Origin: Siphonodentalium dalli
Taxonomy: Eukaryota > Mollusca > Scaphopoda > Gadilida > Siphonodentaliidae
Assembly (NCBI GenBank): GCA_032622095.1
Contig: CP136064.1
Span: forward strand, 215,838,205-215,902,204
Length of the DNA: 64,000 bases
Direction of reading: 5' to 3'
Shown in pieces: positions 23,720-34,092 of the stretch (position 1 is its first letter; every line of letters starts with the position of its first letter). Under the pieces are notes generated by a model. That model did no database searches, was not told the origin of the DNA, and saw only the letters and a list, made by a program, of their open reading frames with translations. The position numbers were made by a program, and so were the translations under genes.

Positions 23720-24660
23720 TAGTTACCTTAACTCTTTCATGACAGGAGCTGCGCTGGAGCAGCATTAAAGATCCTGTTCCAGTGCATTCTCTTAGATATG
23801 TAAGTTGCCCATAGGGAGCCTCGCATATATAAGAGAATTCACTGGCTTACAAGATCTAAATACATGCGAGGTTCCCTGTGAGTAATTATCCCCCTCCATT
23901 AAGTGGAGAGGGGATGGGATGGGAAGGACTGGAAATATATTGTTGGGGAGAGATACATCTGAATAACTCTAGAATAAAAAATCTGGAAAAAATTATTGAA
24001 CACTCCATTGAATGCCTTCATGTAGTGAACATCCATACAAATTTCACTGAGATTCCTCAGCTAGTGGTGGAGATATCTGCTCGGATGGACAAAATAAAAA
24101 AATTCTAGATAAAAAAAGATGAATAACTCTTAACGCAGAAAATCCGGAAAAATCGATTGAACACTCTGTTGAATGCCCTCATAGGGAACCTCACATTTAT
24201 AAAAGAATTCACTGGCTTACAAGATCAAGATAAATATTGTCAGGCCAATGCATTCTCTTATATATGCGAGGCTCCATGTGAGTAATTATCCCCCTCCATT
24301 AAGTGGAGAGGGGGATCGGATGGGAAGGACTGGAAATATAATGTCCGAGAGAGATAAATCTGAATAACTCTAGAACAGTAAATCCATAAAAAATTATTCA
24401 TTCCATTGAATGCCCTCATAGGGAGCCTCGCATATATAAGAGAATTCACTGGCTTACAAGATCAAGGTAAATATTGTCAGGCCAATGCATTCTCTTATAT
24501 ATGTGAGGTTCCATGTGAGTAATTATCCCCCTCCATTAAGTGGAGAGGGGGATCGGATGGGAAGGACTGGATATGTCAGAGAGAGATAAATCTGAGTAAC
24601 TCTAGAACAGAAAATCCAGAAAAAATTATTGAACACTCCTTTGAATGACCTCATAGTACT
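23720..24660. repeat. Tandem array, period about 240 bp, each unit with an internal hairpin
   Basis: Units contain 'cattaagtggagaggg', 'gggaaggactgga', 'aactctagaa' and 'gaatgccctcatagggagcc'. Two full successive units are spaced 239 bp apart (24300 and 24539), with a longer first unit before them. In each unit 'gcctcgcatatataagagaa' is followed about 45 bp later by its inverse 'ttctcttatatatgcgaggc', so every monomer can fold into a hairpin. Confidence 0.65.
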
Positions 24661-25226
24661 GGAAATATAATGTCGGAGCGCGATACATCAATTGATAGTG
24701 TCGTGAGAGACCGCGGGTGAGAAGAAGAGAACAATAAAGAGAGAAATGGGAGAGGAGAAGTTGGGAAAGGAACAGAATTGATGTAACAATGCACAATATT
24801 CATGAACCAGATGGTGGCGGGAGGGCGAGGAGAGAGCGAGTAAGAGGGACTGAGGGAGAGAGAGGGAAAAGAGGAAAGCAACAGTTGTGAGACTGCTTAG
24901 AACGCATCAGCCATAATTGGACAGGGTCTGCTTTAAATATATATAAACATTCCATGAATGAGTTTTTTCGATGTAGATGGTCATATCTGAATGTTGGATC
25001 AGAGGAGGTACATGTATATGTATACACTACATGTGTTTGTTTTCCCAGAGGCTGAGTTTGTGTGATCCCCGCAGCTGAAATATCTGGAGAGATTCAAAGA
25101 GTATTTTCTTTGTTCTTGGTCAGCCTTCTTAATTCAGATTGTTTGGCTTCAGCAATCCACTACGGCATCCCTTTATCATGGCCCAGTTTGTTAAATGGCT
25201 TCGGCACTGCCGATTGTCATAGCAAA

Positions 25227-25708
25227 TTATGAGGACTGTTGGTAGAATGTACACTCAAAGAGATAGTGATATGGTGTTTCAAGTTCTCCACCCAAACAAC
25301 AAGGGGAAGTTTTGAAACAACTGCATGTCAGATCATGATTTAGGTTGCTACAATTCAGTCTTAAACAGGTATGGATGATATGTGATTTGCAACATTTACT
25401 ATGATAAAAATAAAAAGGCGGGCATGTCAGGTCGCAGACAAGTTCCATTTTAAAGGTTTCCAGTGAATTGTAACTGTTTGCACTATTGGCAATTTGTTCC
25501 ACTCTGTTAATGCGGAGGGTAAAAACAATTCCATGAAATAATCATTATTAATATTTGGTGGTAGTCTTAAATGCTCAAAAACGGGAATCGTATCTAGAAT
25601 TGTTTGCTTGATAGACTTTGGTTTGGTCTGAAATTGCCTCGATAGCCAACGATAATTAACAGGGGTGCCATCCAATGTATACTTGCTTAACTGATCAAGG
25701 AAATCCAT
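25227..25708 (-). pseudogene. LINE reverse-transcriptase C-terminal remnant, frameshifted
   Basis: Two overlapping minus-strand frames join near 25495. The first ends with LFLPSALTEWNKLP, and the second carries NSLETFKMEL, IHTCLRLNCSNLNHDL, SPCCLGGELETPYHYLFEC. This order (FPS..EWN.L; HT.LRL..S.L..DL; C.CG...ET..H.LF.C) is the familiar tail of jockey/CR1-like non-LTR polymerases downstream of the catalytic domain. The catalytic domain is absent and a frameshift separates the two pieces, so it is a dead fragment. Confidence 0.65.
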
Positions 25709-25891
25709 TTTGTAGTAAAGAAAGAGTTATGTCAATATGAAAACTAACGAATGCACTGTCGTACCAAGTATGGTGTTGGTCTAAGCCATGTCCATCTGAA
25801 TGTATTGCATACATGTATAATCCTGTTTCCAAAACATAGCATGCAATAGATTTGTCTGAACATCCTTTACCATGAAAGCATAAACTCAACA

Positions 25892-25975
25892 TACAGTAAT
25901 GCCCTAAGTAATCGACCCCTTAACCACAGCAGAATTATGGGTAACTTTTCAGGATTTAGTCGGAAATATGGCTGG
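25892..25975. mobile_element. Palindromic MITE, left arm only (half copy c)
   Basis: It begins TACAGTAATGCCCTAAGTAA and runs through 'aaccacagcagaattatggg' to 'gtcggaaatatggct', then breaks off into the outer palindrome at 25977. The right arm is missing. Confidence 0.7.
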
Positions 25976-25976
25976 T

Positions 25977-26239
25977 CAAGGAAATGAACCCATTCATTTC
26001 ATGGAAATGAATTCTAGATAATAATTATTCCAACCATTGTACAGTAATGCCCTAAGTAATCGACCCCTTAACCACAGCAGAATTATGGGTAACTTTTCAG
26101 GATTTAGTCGGAAATATGGCTTGTTAAATATCTGCTGTGGTTAAGGGGTCGATTACTTAGGGCATTACTGTACTTGTGATGGTTGGAATAATTATTATCT
26201 AGAATTCATTTCCATGAAATGAATGGGTTCATTTCCTTT
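25977..26239. repeat. Nested palindrome: outer 65-bp arms around MITE copy d
   Basis: The outer arms (25977-26039 'ggaaatgaacccattcattt...ccaacc' and 26173-26239, the inverse) flank a shortened palindromic MITE at 26040-26172. That MITE has both ends (TACAGTAATGC and GCATTACTGTA) but a collapsed right arm. The two palindromes are concentric. Confidence 0.7.
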
Positions 26240-26505
26240 AAATGAATGGGGACACTCCAAAATATTGCCATAAACAACATGTTAAAATCAGGGCTTATAA
26301 TCAGACAAGAATCAGAATTTTTTTATTCCAGCAAAATTGTATGGATTTTAAGGCCTGATAATTCTATTATGGGTCCTCTGTGAGAGGAAAATATCTTGTT
26401 CAATCCCCAAAATGTTATCACCACCCCATCCCAATTGGCCATATTTTTGCAGATCAAGTGCCAGTCTAGTTATCGGATTACTTTTAATCAAGCAACCTAT
26501 GTGTT

Positions 26506-27010
26506 TTAAAGGCCAATTTAATTTTGAACACCCCCGGATCACATACTATAAAATATATGCCATATTATATACCATTTGAAAGAGGAAGCTCAAAAACATT
26601 GTATTATCAACTTATCCGGTGTAATAAACTGTGAACATGTTGTTTTTATAGAGTTACTGACGTGTTTTTGTGATTAAGTTTCATCTGGTTTTGTTGTGCA
26701 AAGTGTATTATTTTCAATGGAGGGGGAATAAGTCTATATTTTAGTGATATGCCCCTTCCGTTGAAAACACATTTTTCATTTGAATTCTGTTGCATTCTGG
26801 GAGCCATAAAGTGGGGAATCTTTTTATGATTTCAGCTGTTTTCTATTTCTCGATGGGCATCTTCTGAGACAAAGACATTTCAAAAGGTGACGAATTAAAG
26901 TATTTTAATCAAATTTTATGGCATACTTGAGATTGTTATTAAAACCGTATATTATTCCACTATAAAACAAAAATAAAAATTGGTGACTCGAAAATTAAGT
27001 GGGCCTTTAA
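26506..27010. mobile_element. TTAA element, intact reference copy
   Basis: The element lies between TTAA at 26506-26509 and 27007-27010, with ends TTAAAGGCC and GGCCTTTAA and inner 'aatttaatttt' and 'aaaattaagt'. The same element with an insertion lies at 10705-11786. It is 505 bp and non-coding. Confidence 0.7.
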
Positions 27011-27145
27011 CAATAGGTACAGTTCAAGTTGGAATCAAAGTTTAATTCAATGATTTTTGCCAGAATTTAATATTCTTGTTTCAAAAAAAGCGAACAGCCA
27101 GAAAAAGCCATCTCAGTTTTCAGGCAATGTGCAGCCAAGTGTCCT

Positions 27146-27151
27146 TTTATT
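27146..27151 (-). terminator. Candidate polyadenylation signal for exon C
   Basis: A minus-strand AATAAA lies about 145 bp beyond the exon C stop. Evidence is positional only. Confidence 0.35.
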
Positions 27152-27293
27152 TACAAAGATTCACTAATAAAACTGTTTTAGAAAAGAATGAATTGGGGGA
27201 CTCAGGCATTAAGTGAGCCTCAGTAAAAGTCAGTTATATACCCAGATGTATTCACACCTTATTCTGACTTCATATTTTTAGAGGTCAGAGTCT

Positions 27294-28803
27294 TTATAAG
27301 CTACCATAGTCATGTATAAAGGACAAATTTCTCTTTGCTGTGCTTGATGTTGGATCATCTGTGCTTGTTAGCTGTTCCATGCCAGCAGTGACAGTTGACA
27401 ACTCAGGCATAATCTTTAAAGAACCTTCATCTGGTGTTGCTTGTACATGTATAGTCAGTCCTTTCATGCTTGTGTCAACAACTTTCTCAGCATCGAGAAT
27501 GATTTTCTCTATTTGCTCCAGAGATAACAACTCATTACCATCAGAATTTCTGCCAGGATGTGAACCATCCTGAAATAGCAAGAATGTGTTTCCATCTTTC
27601 TCAACTTGATAGAATTCTTGTAACGAGGAATCATCATTTGCACCATTCTCGACTTCACAAACATACTCTTCTCCTGTGATAGCATCATCATATGAAACCT
27701 GTTCTTCTGCATGAACACCATGTAACATGTGTTTTGGCATAGCATCATGTGAAACCTCTTCTTCTGCATGGACACCATGTGACACATGTTCTCCTGTCTC
27801 AGCAACATTTGACACTTGATCTGAATCCAACCCTGTTAAGATTTCTTGTTCTTTCTCTTTCTGAAATTTCAACGGTTCCTTTTGTTGATTTTTTCTTGTT
27901 TTAGTCGTTCTTTTTGCAATTCTCTCACGTATTGACGGTCTTGTGTATCTTCTAATTTTTTTTAGACTTTCAGGTACAGGCTCTTCTTCGTCGGGCGGAA
28001 TCAATGCATCATGAGCTTCCTTCTGATGCAGTTGCAGAATGTATTTAGAAACGAATCCAATCTTACACGGATCACACCTATGTGGGTATATACTCGTGTG
28101 AACTTCAAGCATATGCTCCATCAATTTAGTTTTGTAGAAGAAACTATCGCCGCAATTCGGACAATATGCAAGTTCATCATTTTTCCTCTCATAAATTTTT
28201 ATTTTCTTTGGATTTGGTGGATTAAAGTTTTCAACTGAATGAACTTCCTCCATATGCTTTGAATACTTTCCACGCTTATGAAATCCTGCAGGGCAGAGCG
28301 CACATCGGTGAGTGCAGAAATTTATATGATTGCGAAGCATGTGGTTAATCCATGATTGCTTCTCACGGTAACCACGTCCGCAGTAAGCACAATGCATAGA
28401 ATTCTTTACATTACTGTGAATTAGCAAGTAATGTTTTTTTAATGCTTGTGTTCGGAAAAATTTCTTCTCGCACATTGAACAAGAGAGGTGTTGTTTAGAG
28501 GTGTGATGAACAGTTCCCATGTGTTTAAGCACCTCATATCTCGATGGAAATTTCAGTGAACATATCTTACACCTCATGATGCTATTCTTTGTATGATTTA
28601 ATCTCACGTGTGAGAGAAGGGCTTGTTGTGCTCTGTACTTGGCCGGACACTGCGAGCAGCTGTATGGTTTTCCAATGACGTGCATTGACTGAATATGTCT
28701 CTTTAATGCCATAATATTGTCACAGATTTTCCCGCACTTGGCACATGCTGTCATCGTTGCATTCTGGTTATGGCACGAATTGTCATGCATTAGCAGCGTT
28801 TTC
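27294..28803 (-). CDS. Zinc-finger exon C (terminal exon, type I)
   Basis: This minus-strand exon of 502 codons plus stop follows the acceptor gatctcttctcttctag. It completes the split Arg, then KTLLMHDNSCH closes finger 2. In the joined product, eight further fingers lie at about residues 723-744, 752-773, 781-802, 811-832, 841-862, 870-891, 917-938 and 946-967. A TGEKP-like link (HVIGKPYS) joins the first two, and an insert of 25 residues (ending KNDELAY) precedes the last two. Downstream are an acidic patch (PPDEEEPVP), a basic segment (KRTTKTRK), a few imperfect repeats around HGVHAEE, the signature YQVEKDGNTFLLFQ, and LSLEQIEKIILDAEKVVD. It is the partner of exon D. The ORF could be read back to an ATG at 28835, but that lies in the intron. 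Confidence 0.9.
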
Positions 28804-29142
28804 CTAGAAGAGAAGAGATCAGACTTTCTAGGCACTACATGCCTTTAAATTCCCAATTTCATAACAGAAATGGGTCTTCACCAAATAAGGTGTCCAAATT
28901 AGCCCAGATGAAGACATGCTTTATTCATGTCTTTGAATATGAATATGAAACTTCAAAAAAAATCATATAAGCAGAAGGAGATTTTTTTTTTTAGTTTTCA
29001 TGAAACAGGAATTGAACTCCCAAAAAAAAATTTTTATGACAAATTTCAAAATGCTCTCAGCGGCCCAGAAAGACAAAAAAAGACATGTAATACAAGTGCA
29101 GAAGGATTCTTATTCATTGGTGGGATAATAAGTTCAACAACA

Positions 29143-29313
29143 TACAGTAATGCCCTAAATAATCGACTCCTTAACTACAGCAGAATTTATATATGGGTAA
29201 TTTTTTTCAAAGCTTTCCCATGAATGGCACAAGCCATATTTCCAACTAAATCCTGAAAAATTACCCATAATTCTGATGTGGTTAAGGAGTCGATTATTTA
29301 GGGCATTACTGTA
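29143..29313. mobile_element. Palindromic MITE copy e (internally shortened)
   Basis: TACAGTAATGCC and its inverse are at the ends. The left arm is degraded after 'tatgggtaatttttt', while the right arm is fuller ('aagccatatttcc'). It lies in the intron of the minus-arm gene. Confidence 0.75.
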
Positions 29314-29809
29314 CTTGGTCATTACATTTTCACAGGAATAAATAAACAAACGTTCTTGGAAAAGATGGCTTTTTTATAGGGTCTTGGCTTTTTTAAATAG
29401 AAATATTAGTATATTAAAATATAATAAAAACAATGAACCAAACTTCAACCGAATCCTAGATTTAAACACGATCTGAAATTTCATCTTAATAATAATACTC
29501 CCATCTAATAATATTAAACAGACATCGCTCTTAAAATAAAACCAAAATTATGTATAAATAATTTGGTAAGAGGTATCTCAAGACACACCTACATGTATGC
29601 ATAATATTTCTGAACAAACATGTCGATAAAGAACTGAAATGAAAGTGTCAATGACACTGCAGCAGTGCAGCTCAACTTGGAGATGGGATCATTTCATGTG
29701 TTAGTCAATGGAGCAATTATGAATGCGGAAAGCTGCAATGTCAAAAGTAATACCAGATGTCAACATGAAGAGATATACAAATGTATATAAATTAAAATCT
29801 AATTCACAA

Positions 29810-30785
29810 AATTTTTATGGCTCCCATCTAGTTCACCCTGAAGATCGATCCATATGAGTTTGATGATGATTGGATGAGCGATGTAGTCTGTATGGTGTGC
29901 CAAATATTTTAGTCATGCAAAGATTCATAAAAAATTTATGGCTCCCATCTAGGACACCCCGAAGATCCATATGAAGTTTGCTGATGATCGGATGATGGAG
30001 GTGGCCTGTAGGGTGTGCCAAAGGATTTAGTCATACAAAGAATAAAATCCAAGATGGCCACAAGTGTCCATGTTTTTCATTGACAATTGTTCAATTTTGA
30101 TAGCTCCCATCTATAGGTGATCCTAAATCATGTATATTTTCAAAAACAATTCCCCAATAAATGCGGGCTGCAGGCTGTGCCAATGGATTCAAATGTGAAA
30201 TCCAAGCTGGTGGCCATCTTTTTTAACGAATTTCAGAAATAATTGATGATTCCCATCTAGAGGGCACCCCGAAGATCCGTATGAAGTTTGGTGACAATCG
30301 GTTGGGGATGTGCCAAAGGATTTAGTCATGCAAAGAGTAAAATCCAAGATGGCTGCTTACGGTCATGTTTTTTAACGAATTTGGAAATAATCTATGACTC
30401 CAAGAGTAAAACTCAAGATGGCAGCTGGCAGCCATGTTTTTCAATGAAAATCACTAAAATTTTATAGCTCCCATCTAGAGGTGATCCTAAACATGCCTGT
30501 TAATTTTCAAAACATTTCTCCAATAAATGAGGGCTGCAGGGTGTGCCCATGGATTCATATTTCAATTCTAAAATGGCTGCTGGCAGCCACGTTTTTTAAC
30601 AAATTTCGGGAAATAATTGATGGTTCCTAGCTAGAGGTCACCCTGAAGATCCATATGAAGTTTGGTGATGATTGGATGCGGCATGTAGGGTTAGTAAAAG
30701 GAAATTGTTCATGGATGCATGCAAAGACGACGGATGCCAACCTATGGCAATAGCTCAAGTTTGACTTTGTCAAGTTGAGCTAATA
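29810..30785. repeat. Dispersed repeat field, 'ccaagatggctgc' type
   Basis: Five or six degenerate units carry 'tggctcccatctag', 'gaagatccatatgaagtttg', 'gtgtgccaaaggatttagtc' and 'aaaatccaagatggc', ending in 'aagttgagctaataaaa'. The same family lies in reverse at 47460-48050. Confidence 0.65.
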
Positions 30786-30923
30786 AAAGGAGGGGACCAA
30801 AAATAGGGTGGGGAGGGTATGAGAATCAAAAATCTTTTATGTTGGCCTAAACAAGTAAAGACATGGGATCAGATGGAAATTATTCCAGACTATGTGTACA
30901 GGAACAGAGTTTTTGCTTTAGTC

Positions 30924-31685
30924 TAGGGTCCTGCGAAGCTTTGAAGATTGATTCACTATCAACATCGGCGATCAGATTCGGGATCGATACCGAATTGGCT
31001 CTCAGAATCGTATATTTTCGAATCGGCCCATTCTTTCCCATTTATGGGGACAAACAACTATTTTTTTTTATTTATGGAGCTCAATTCATGGAGCAATTAC
31101 CGTATTTTACCGTATCTTCCCATATGGAGGTATCGTCGGCGCCGCATATGATGTAATTTAGAGTTTACACTAGTTACGTAATTACGTCCAATTTCAGTCC
31201 ACCGCCCTTTCACAGATGCGAGTATGTGACGTCATGCATATTGATAATTATGCATGCCATTGTTGATGATACAGCTATTACAGCATATATGGAATCCTCA
31301 GAATACATTGTCATTGGCAACTATCAAATTAATAAACACAATATTCCATATATATACTAGAGTAGTCTAGAAGTGTAAATATTCATTTTATAGTCGTCAA
31401 GGTCTGTGCTTAGATGATGTATATGTCACATGTTATACTAAGTGATATACAGTTTCGATTTTCATTCAAAAATAAAGTTGTGAACTCTCTCTTGGTTTTT
31501 TTTTCATATTCGAAAAAAAGGCTCAGCTTATGTCAGCTCATGACAAATAAGTGAACAACAATGAGAAGAGCATCCGATGGTCAGCTATGATTTTCTCCGT
31601 ACAGTGCTTGTCCCGATTCGATATCGGCCACCCGACTCGATTTGAGATTCGATTCGGTTGCCAAATTTCCGATTCGCAGGGCCCT
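30924..31685. mobile_element. hAT-like element, 'agggccctgcgaat' ends
   Basis: The left end TAGGGTCCTGCGAA and right end TTCGCAGGGCCCTA (preceded by 'ccgattcg'-rich sequence) are inverted. The same right end occurs at 49265-49281 next to a BED-finger fragment. No clean target duplication is visible, and no transposase frame is present here. Confidence 0.5.
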
Positions 31686-31855
31686 ACATATACTTTTTAG
31701 TCAGATTGATACCATATATGATACACAGTCCTCGAAATTGGCCGTGTGAAATGCCATTGCAACATGTGGAATCTAATATGCTACAGCATAAATTTTGTTG
31801 TGGGACATTTTTCCCCAATTCTGAAGGCTGGATATATCAAGGACACTTCACTTAC

Positions 31856-32129
31856 CGACTACCAAATGTCTTATTACATATGTTGCATGTTTCTTGTTTC
31901 AGTTCTAGCAGCCGCTTAATGTAGTCATCGAAAAGCTCATAATTTCTGTGCTGTTTCTTGACATGTTCATCAACATTTGTGTATGAAGCAAAGAATTTTC
32001 CACAGACTTCACAGGGAGCCTTTCGTTCTGTTGATTTCTCTCTCCGGTAAGTAGTAGGAATGTTGTAATGTTCTGGGAACACCCACTTGCCTGTTGTGCC
32101 ATGATTTTTCCTTCTGATCAAGGCTGTTC
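31856..32129 (-). CDS. Exon 2 of the minus-arm gene
   Basis: This 274-bp internal exon has acceptor ttatctttcag and donor GTAAGT. Two bases complete Gly from exon 1, 90 codons follow, and two bases (CG) of the next Arg remain. The start reads TALIRRKNHGTTGKWVFPEH, a block shared with the plus-arm exon 2. A complete C2H2 finger (CEVCGKFFASYTNVDEHVKKQH, about residues 651-672 of the product) follows. The exon ends inside finger 2 (CNICNKTFGS, 693-702), which is completed by the 3' exon. The open frame's ATG is not a real start. Its length is identical to the plus-arm exon 2. Confidence 0.9.
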
Positions 32130-32405
32130 CTGAAAGATAATTTAATAATCAAGTTTGATTCATCATGCAAAAAGTTCATAAGATTTTACATATTCAGATT
32201 AAAGGTACTCAATCCGATTTGATGGTCCCCATATCATCTCAGATTCCAACAACAACAACATTTTTTGGAATGCAGCTTCAGTTGCGCACCTGATGTGATC
32301 TGAGGGCGCATATGCATGCTGGTGAGCAACGACTCGAAGAGTCAATGTACACATGACAGTGCCTATGATTTGTCAGAGATTTCATATGTATCAAGCGAAG
32401 TACTT

Positions 32406-32484
32406 GCACAATGATAGATCATGCCATGAATCTCTACTCTGGCTGACGCCCGTACATCAGCCAGAGTAGAGATTCATGGCATGA
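32406..32484. repeat. Hairpin derived from the 58.7-59.1 kb element
   Basis: 'gatcatgccatgaatctcta' plus 'ctctggctga' is mirrored by its reverse complement after about 15 bp ('cgcccgtaca'). The same terminal sequence bounds the larger element at 58672-59147, so this is an internally deleted copy. Confidence 0.65.
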
Positions 32485-33996
32485 TCTAGCACAATGATAG
32501 AGAGGAATATAATAACAATATAAAAATTGCGAACAGATCTGTCAGTTTGCTTGTTTTCTACCTCGTGAGTCCAAGTCTTCTCATACTTGTCACCGGGCCG
32601 TGACCAGTCATGAAAATTGCATGACCAGTTAAGCATATTAAGCAGACAGTGCAGTGCTCACACTCTAACAGATAGTAAGATACATGGAACAAAACGCTGG
32701 GACACTGTTTGGGACATGATATGACAATGAGAATTGGAGAACAATTATTATTATGACAATATAACATGGTGTATAAAGTTGGTACTATTGCAGGCCTTTA
32801 GATTAGGCCATTTTAGATTAGAATGGGGACATTTTGGGGGACCGAGACATGTGATAGGTTTGCGTGAGGGGGGAGGGTACCCCCTTGTGACTATTGGGGG
32901 TACAGGGTTTTCCCCAGGGAGAATTTGTTTTTAAAGTAAACCTAAAATGGGGGCTGTCTGGTTGTTCTGAAGCATATGAAAGGTGAAAGAAGTGAACCAA
33001 TGGCCCCAATATCATTTCCTGGCCCTTATATTTTCAAGTTTTGTAGGTCACAATTTATTGAATATTGGGATATTGGATCATTTGACATCAACAAAGCCAT
33101 TTTATAGATGTATGGTGCTTGAAAGTTCACCAAGCATTTCACCAACACACTGATCATGGGTATTTCCAATTAAAATTTAATTTAATCTAACTACATGTAT
33201 ATGTGAACCTGAAAAAAAAGTTAGAAAGTTGATTTGTTGTGGTCAAATGAACCAATATACACACACAAACAGGTCATAAAAAGGGTGATTTTGCAGTGAC
33301 ATTTTGTCAAATGTGCCCTCTAATTTGGGGACATTTCTATAATTTGGGGACATCGGTAAACGCTGTGAGTTGTGGGGAATATTAAGGCCTGACTATTGCA
33401 ACATTGCTAACATCAGGACATTTGTCTGTGAGTGTTACATGCATCAATTTTGGTGTCACTTATTCCAGACTATGTTCATGGTGTTGTTCAAGATTGCAAC
33501 TTATTCATAATCGATATACTATTCATTCATTAAACACGTATTATGTGTGTAATGAGTGAATATAATTTCCACTATGAATAAATCACAAAGTCATCTTTAT
33601 TTTATTTTAATATTCAGTCTTACTGTCTTCACAATCAAACTTTATCAAAGTACATGTACTTCCTATCTATGTCCCCTTTATATGCATGGATGATATATTA
33701 CGCTGCAAGGGAGATAATAGGAATGACCCGAGTTTAATTCGGAATACTGTGGGTTTGCACATTTGCAGTAGGGAAATAGCCAAGGTGCCGCATGAACGTT
33801 CACAAATTAGCAACAATTTTGGCATTTGCTTTCCATTTATAACTGAGCAATGAGCATGTCCGCCTTTATTTTACTTAAGTTGAATAGTTTGTAGTGTATA
33901 TTAGTTTATGGTTCAAGTGGTTAACCGGTCATGAAAATCCCGTAAACGTTTTCAGCCCTAGCTACATGTATAATCATAATTATGATAATATGGGCA

Positions 33997-34002
33997 TTTA
34001 TT
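33997..34002 (-). terminator. Candidate intronic polyadenylation signal after exon 1
   Basis: A minus-strand AATAAA lies about 90 bp past the exon 1 donor. If used, it would give an exon 1-only product lacking all zinc fingers. It sits beside AT-rich microsatellite sequence, so it may be chance. Confidence 0.25.
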
Positions 34003-34092
34003 GTCTGAAATAAAGTATAATAATAATAATAATAATAAAAATAAAACATGTACTATAAAAAATATAAAATTACTTAAAGTAGTGATTATTAC

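Larger units (their letters stand above)
16381..27293. other. Spacer between exon B and exon C (alternative intron)
   Basis: I see no coding exon here, in particular no second copy of exon 1 or exon 2 for exon B. Content in order: a dispersed repeat at 16450-16866, a TIR element at 16922-17725, a Helitron at 18126-18994, a large field of degenerate tandem-like repeats at 19030-21530, repeats at 22030-22730, a palindromic MITE at 22816-23036, a tandem array at about 23720-24660, a LINE remnant at 25227-25708, nested palindromes at 25892-26239, and a TTAA element at 26506-27010. Confidence 0.65.
28804..31855 (-). other. Intron between exon 2 and exon C (minus arm)
   Basis: It is a phase 2 intron with donor GTAAGT at 31855 and an acceptor ending at 28804. 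It contains palindromic MITE copy e (29143-29313), a dispersed repeat field (29810-30785), and a hAT-like element (30924-31685). Stretches 28830-29140 and 29320-29800 show nothing recognisable. Confidence 0.75.
32130..34092 (-). other. Intron 1 of the minus-arm gene
   Basis: It is a phase 1 intron from donor GTAATA (34092) to ttatctttcag. It contains a TTAA-element fragment near 32200-32260, a near-perfect hairpin at 32406-32484, and a G-rich repeat (32790-33390, 'gggacattttgggg' and 'aatttggggacat'). The rest, including 33400-33990, shows no recognisable feature except an (ATT) repeat at 34019-34037. Confidence 0.75.

Noticed and set aside
30863-31156. Two overlapping 67-97 aa frames
   Set aside because: They fall across the end of a hAT-like element and repeat its 'gattcg' termini. 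No domain is seen.
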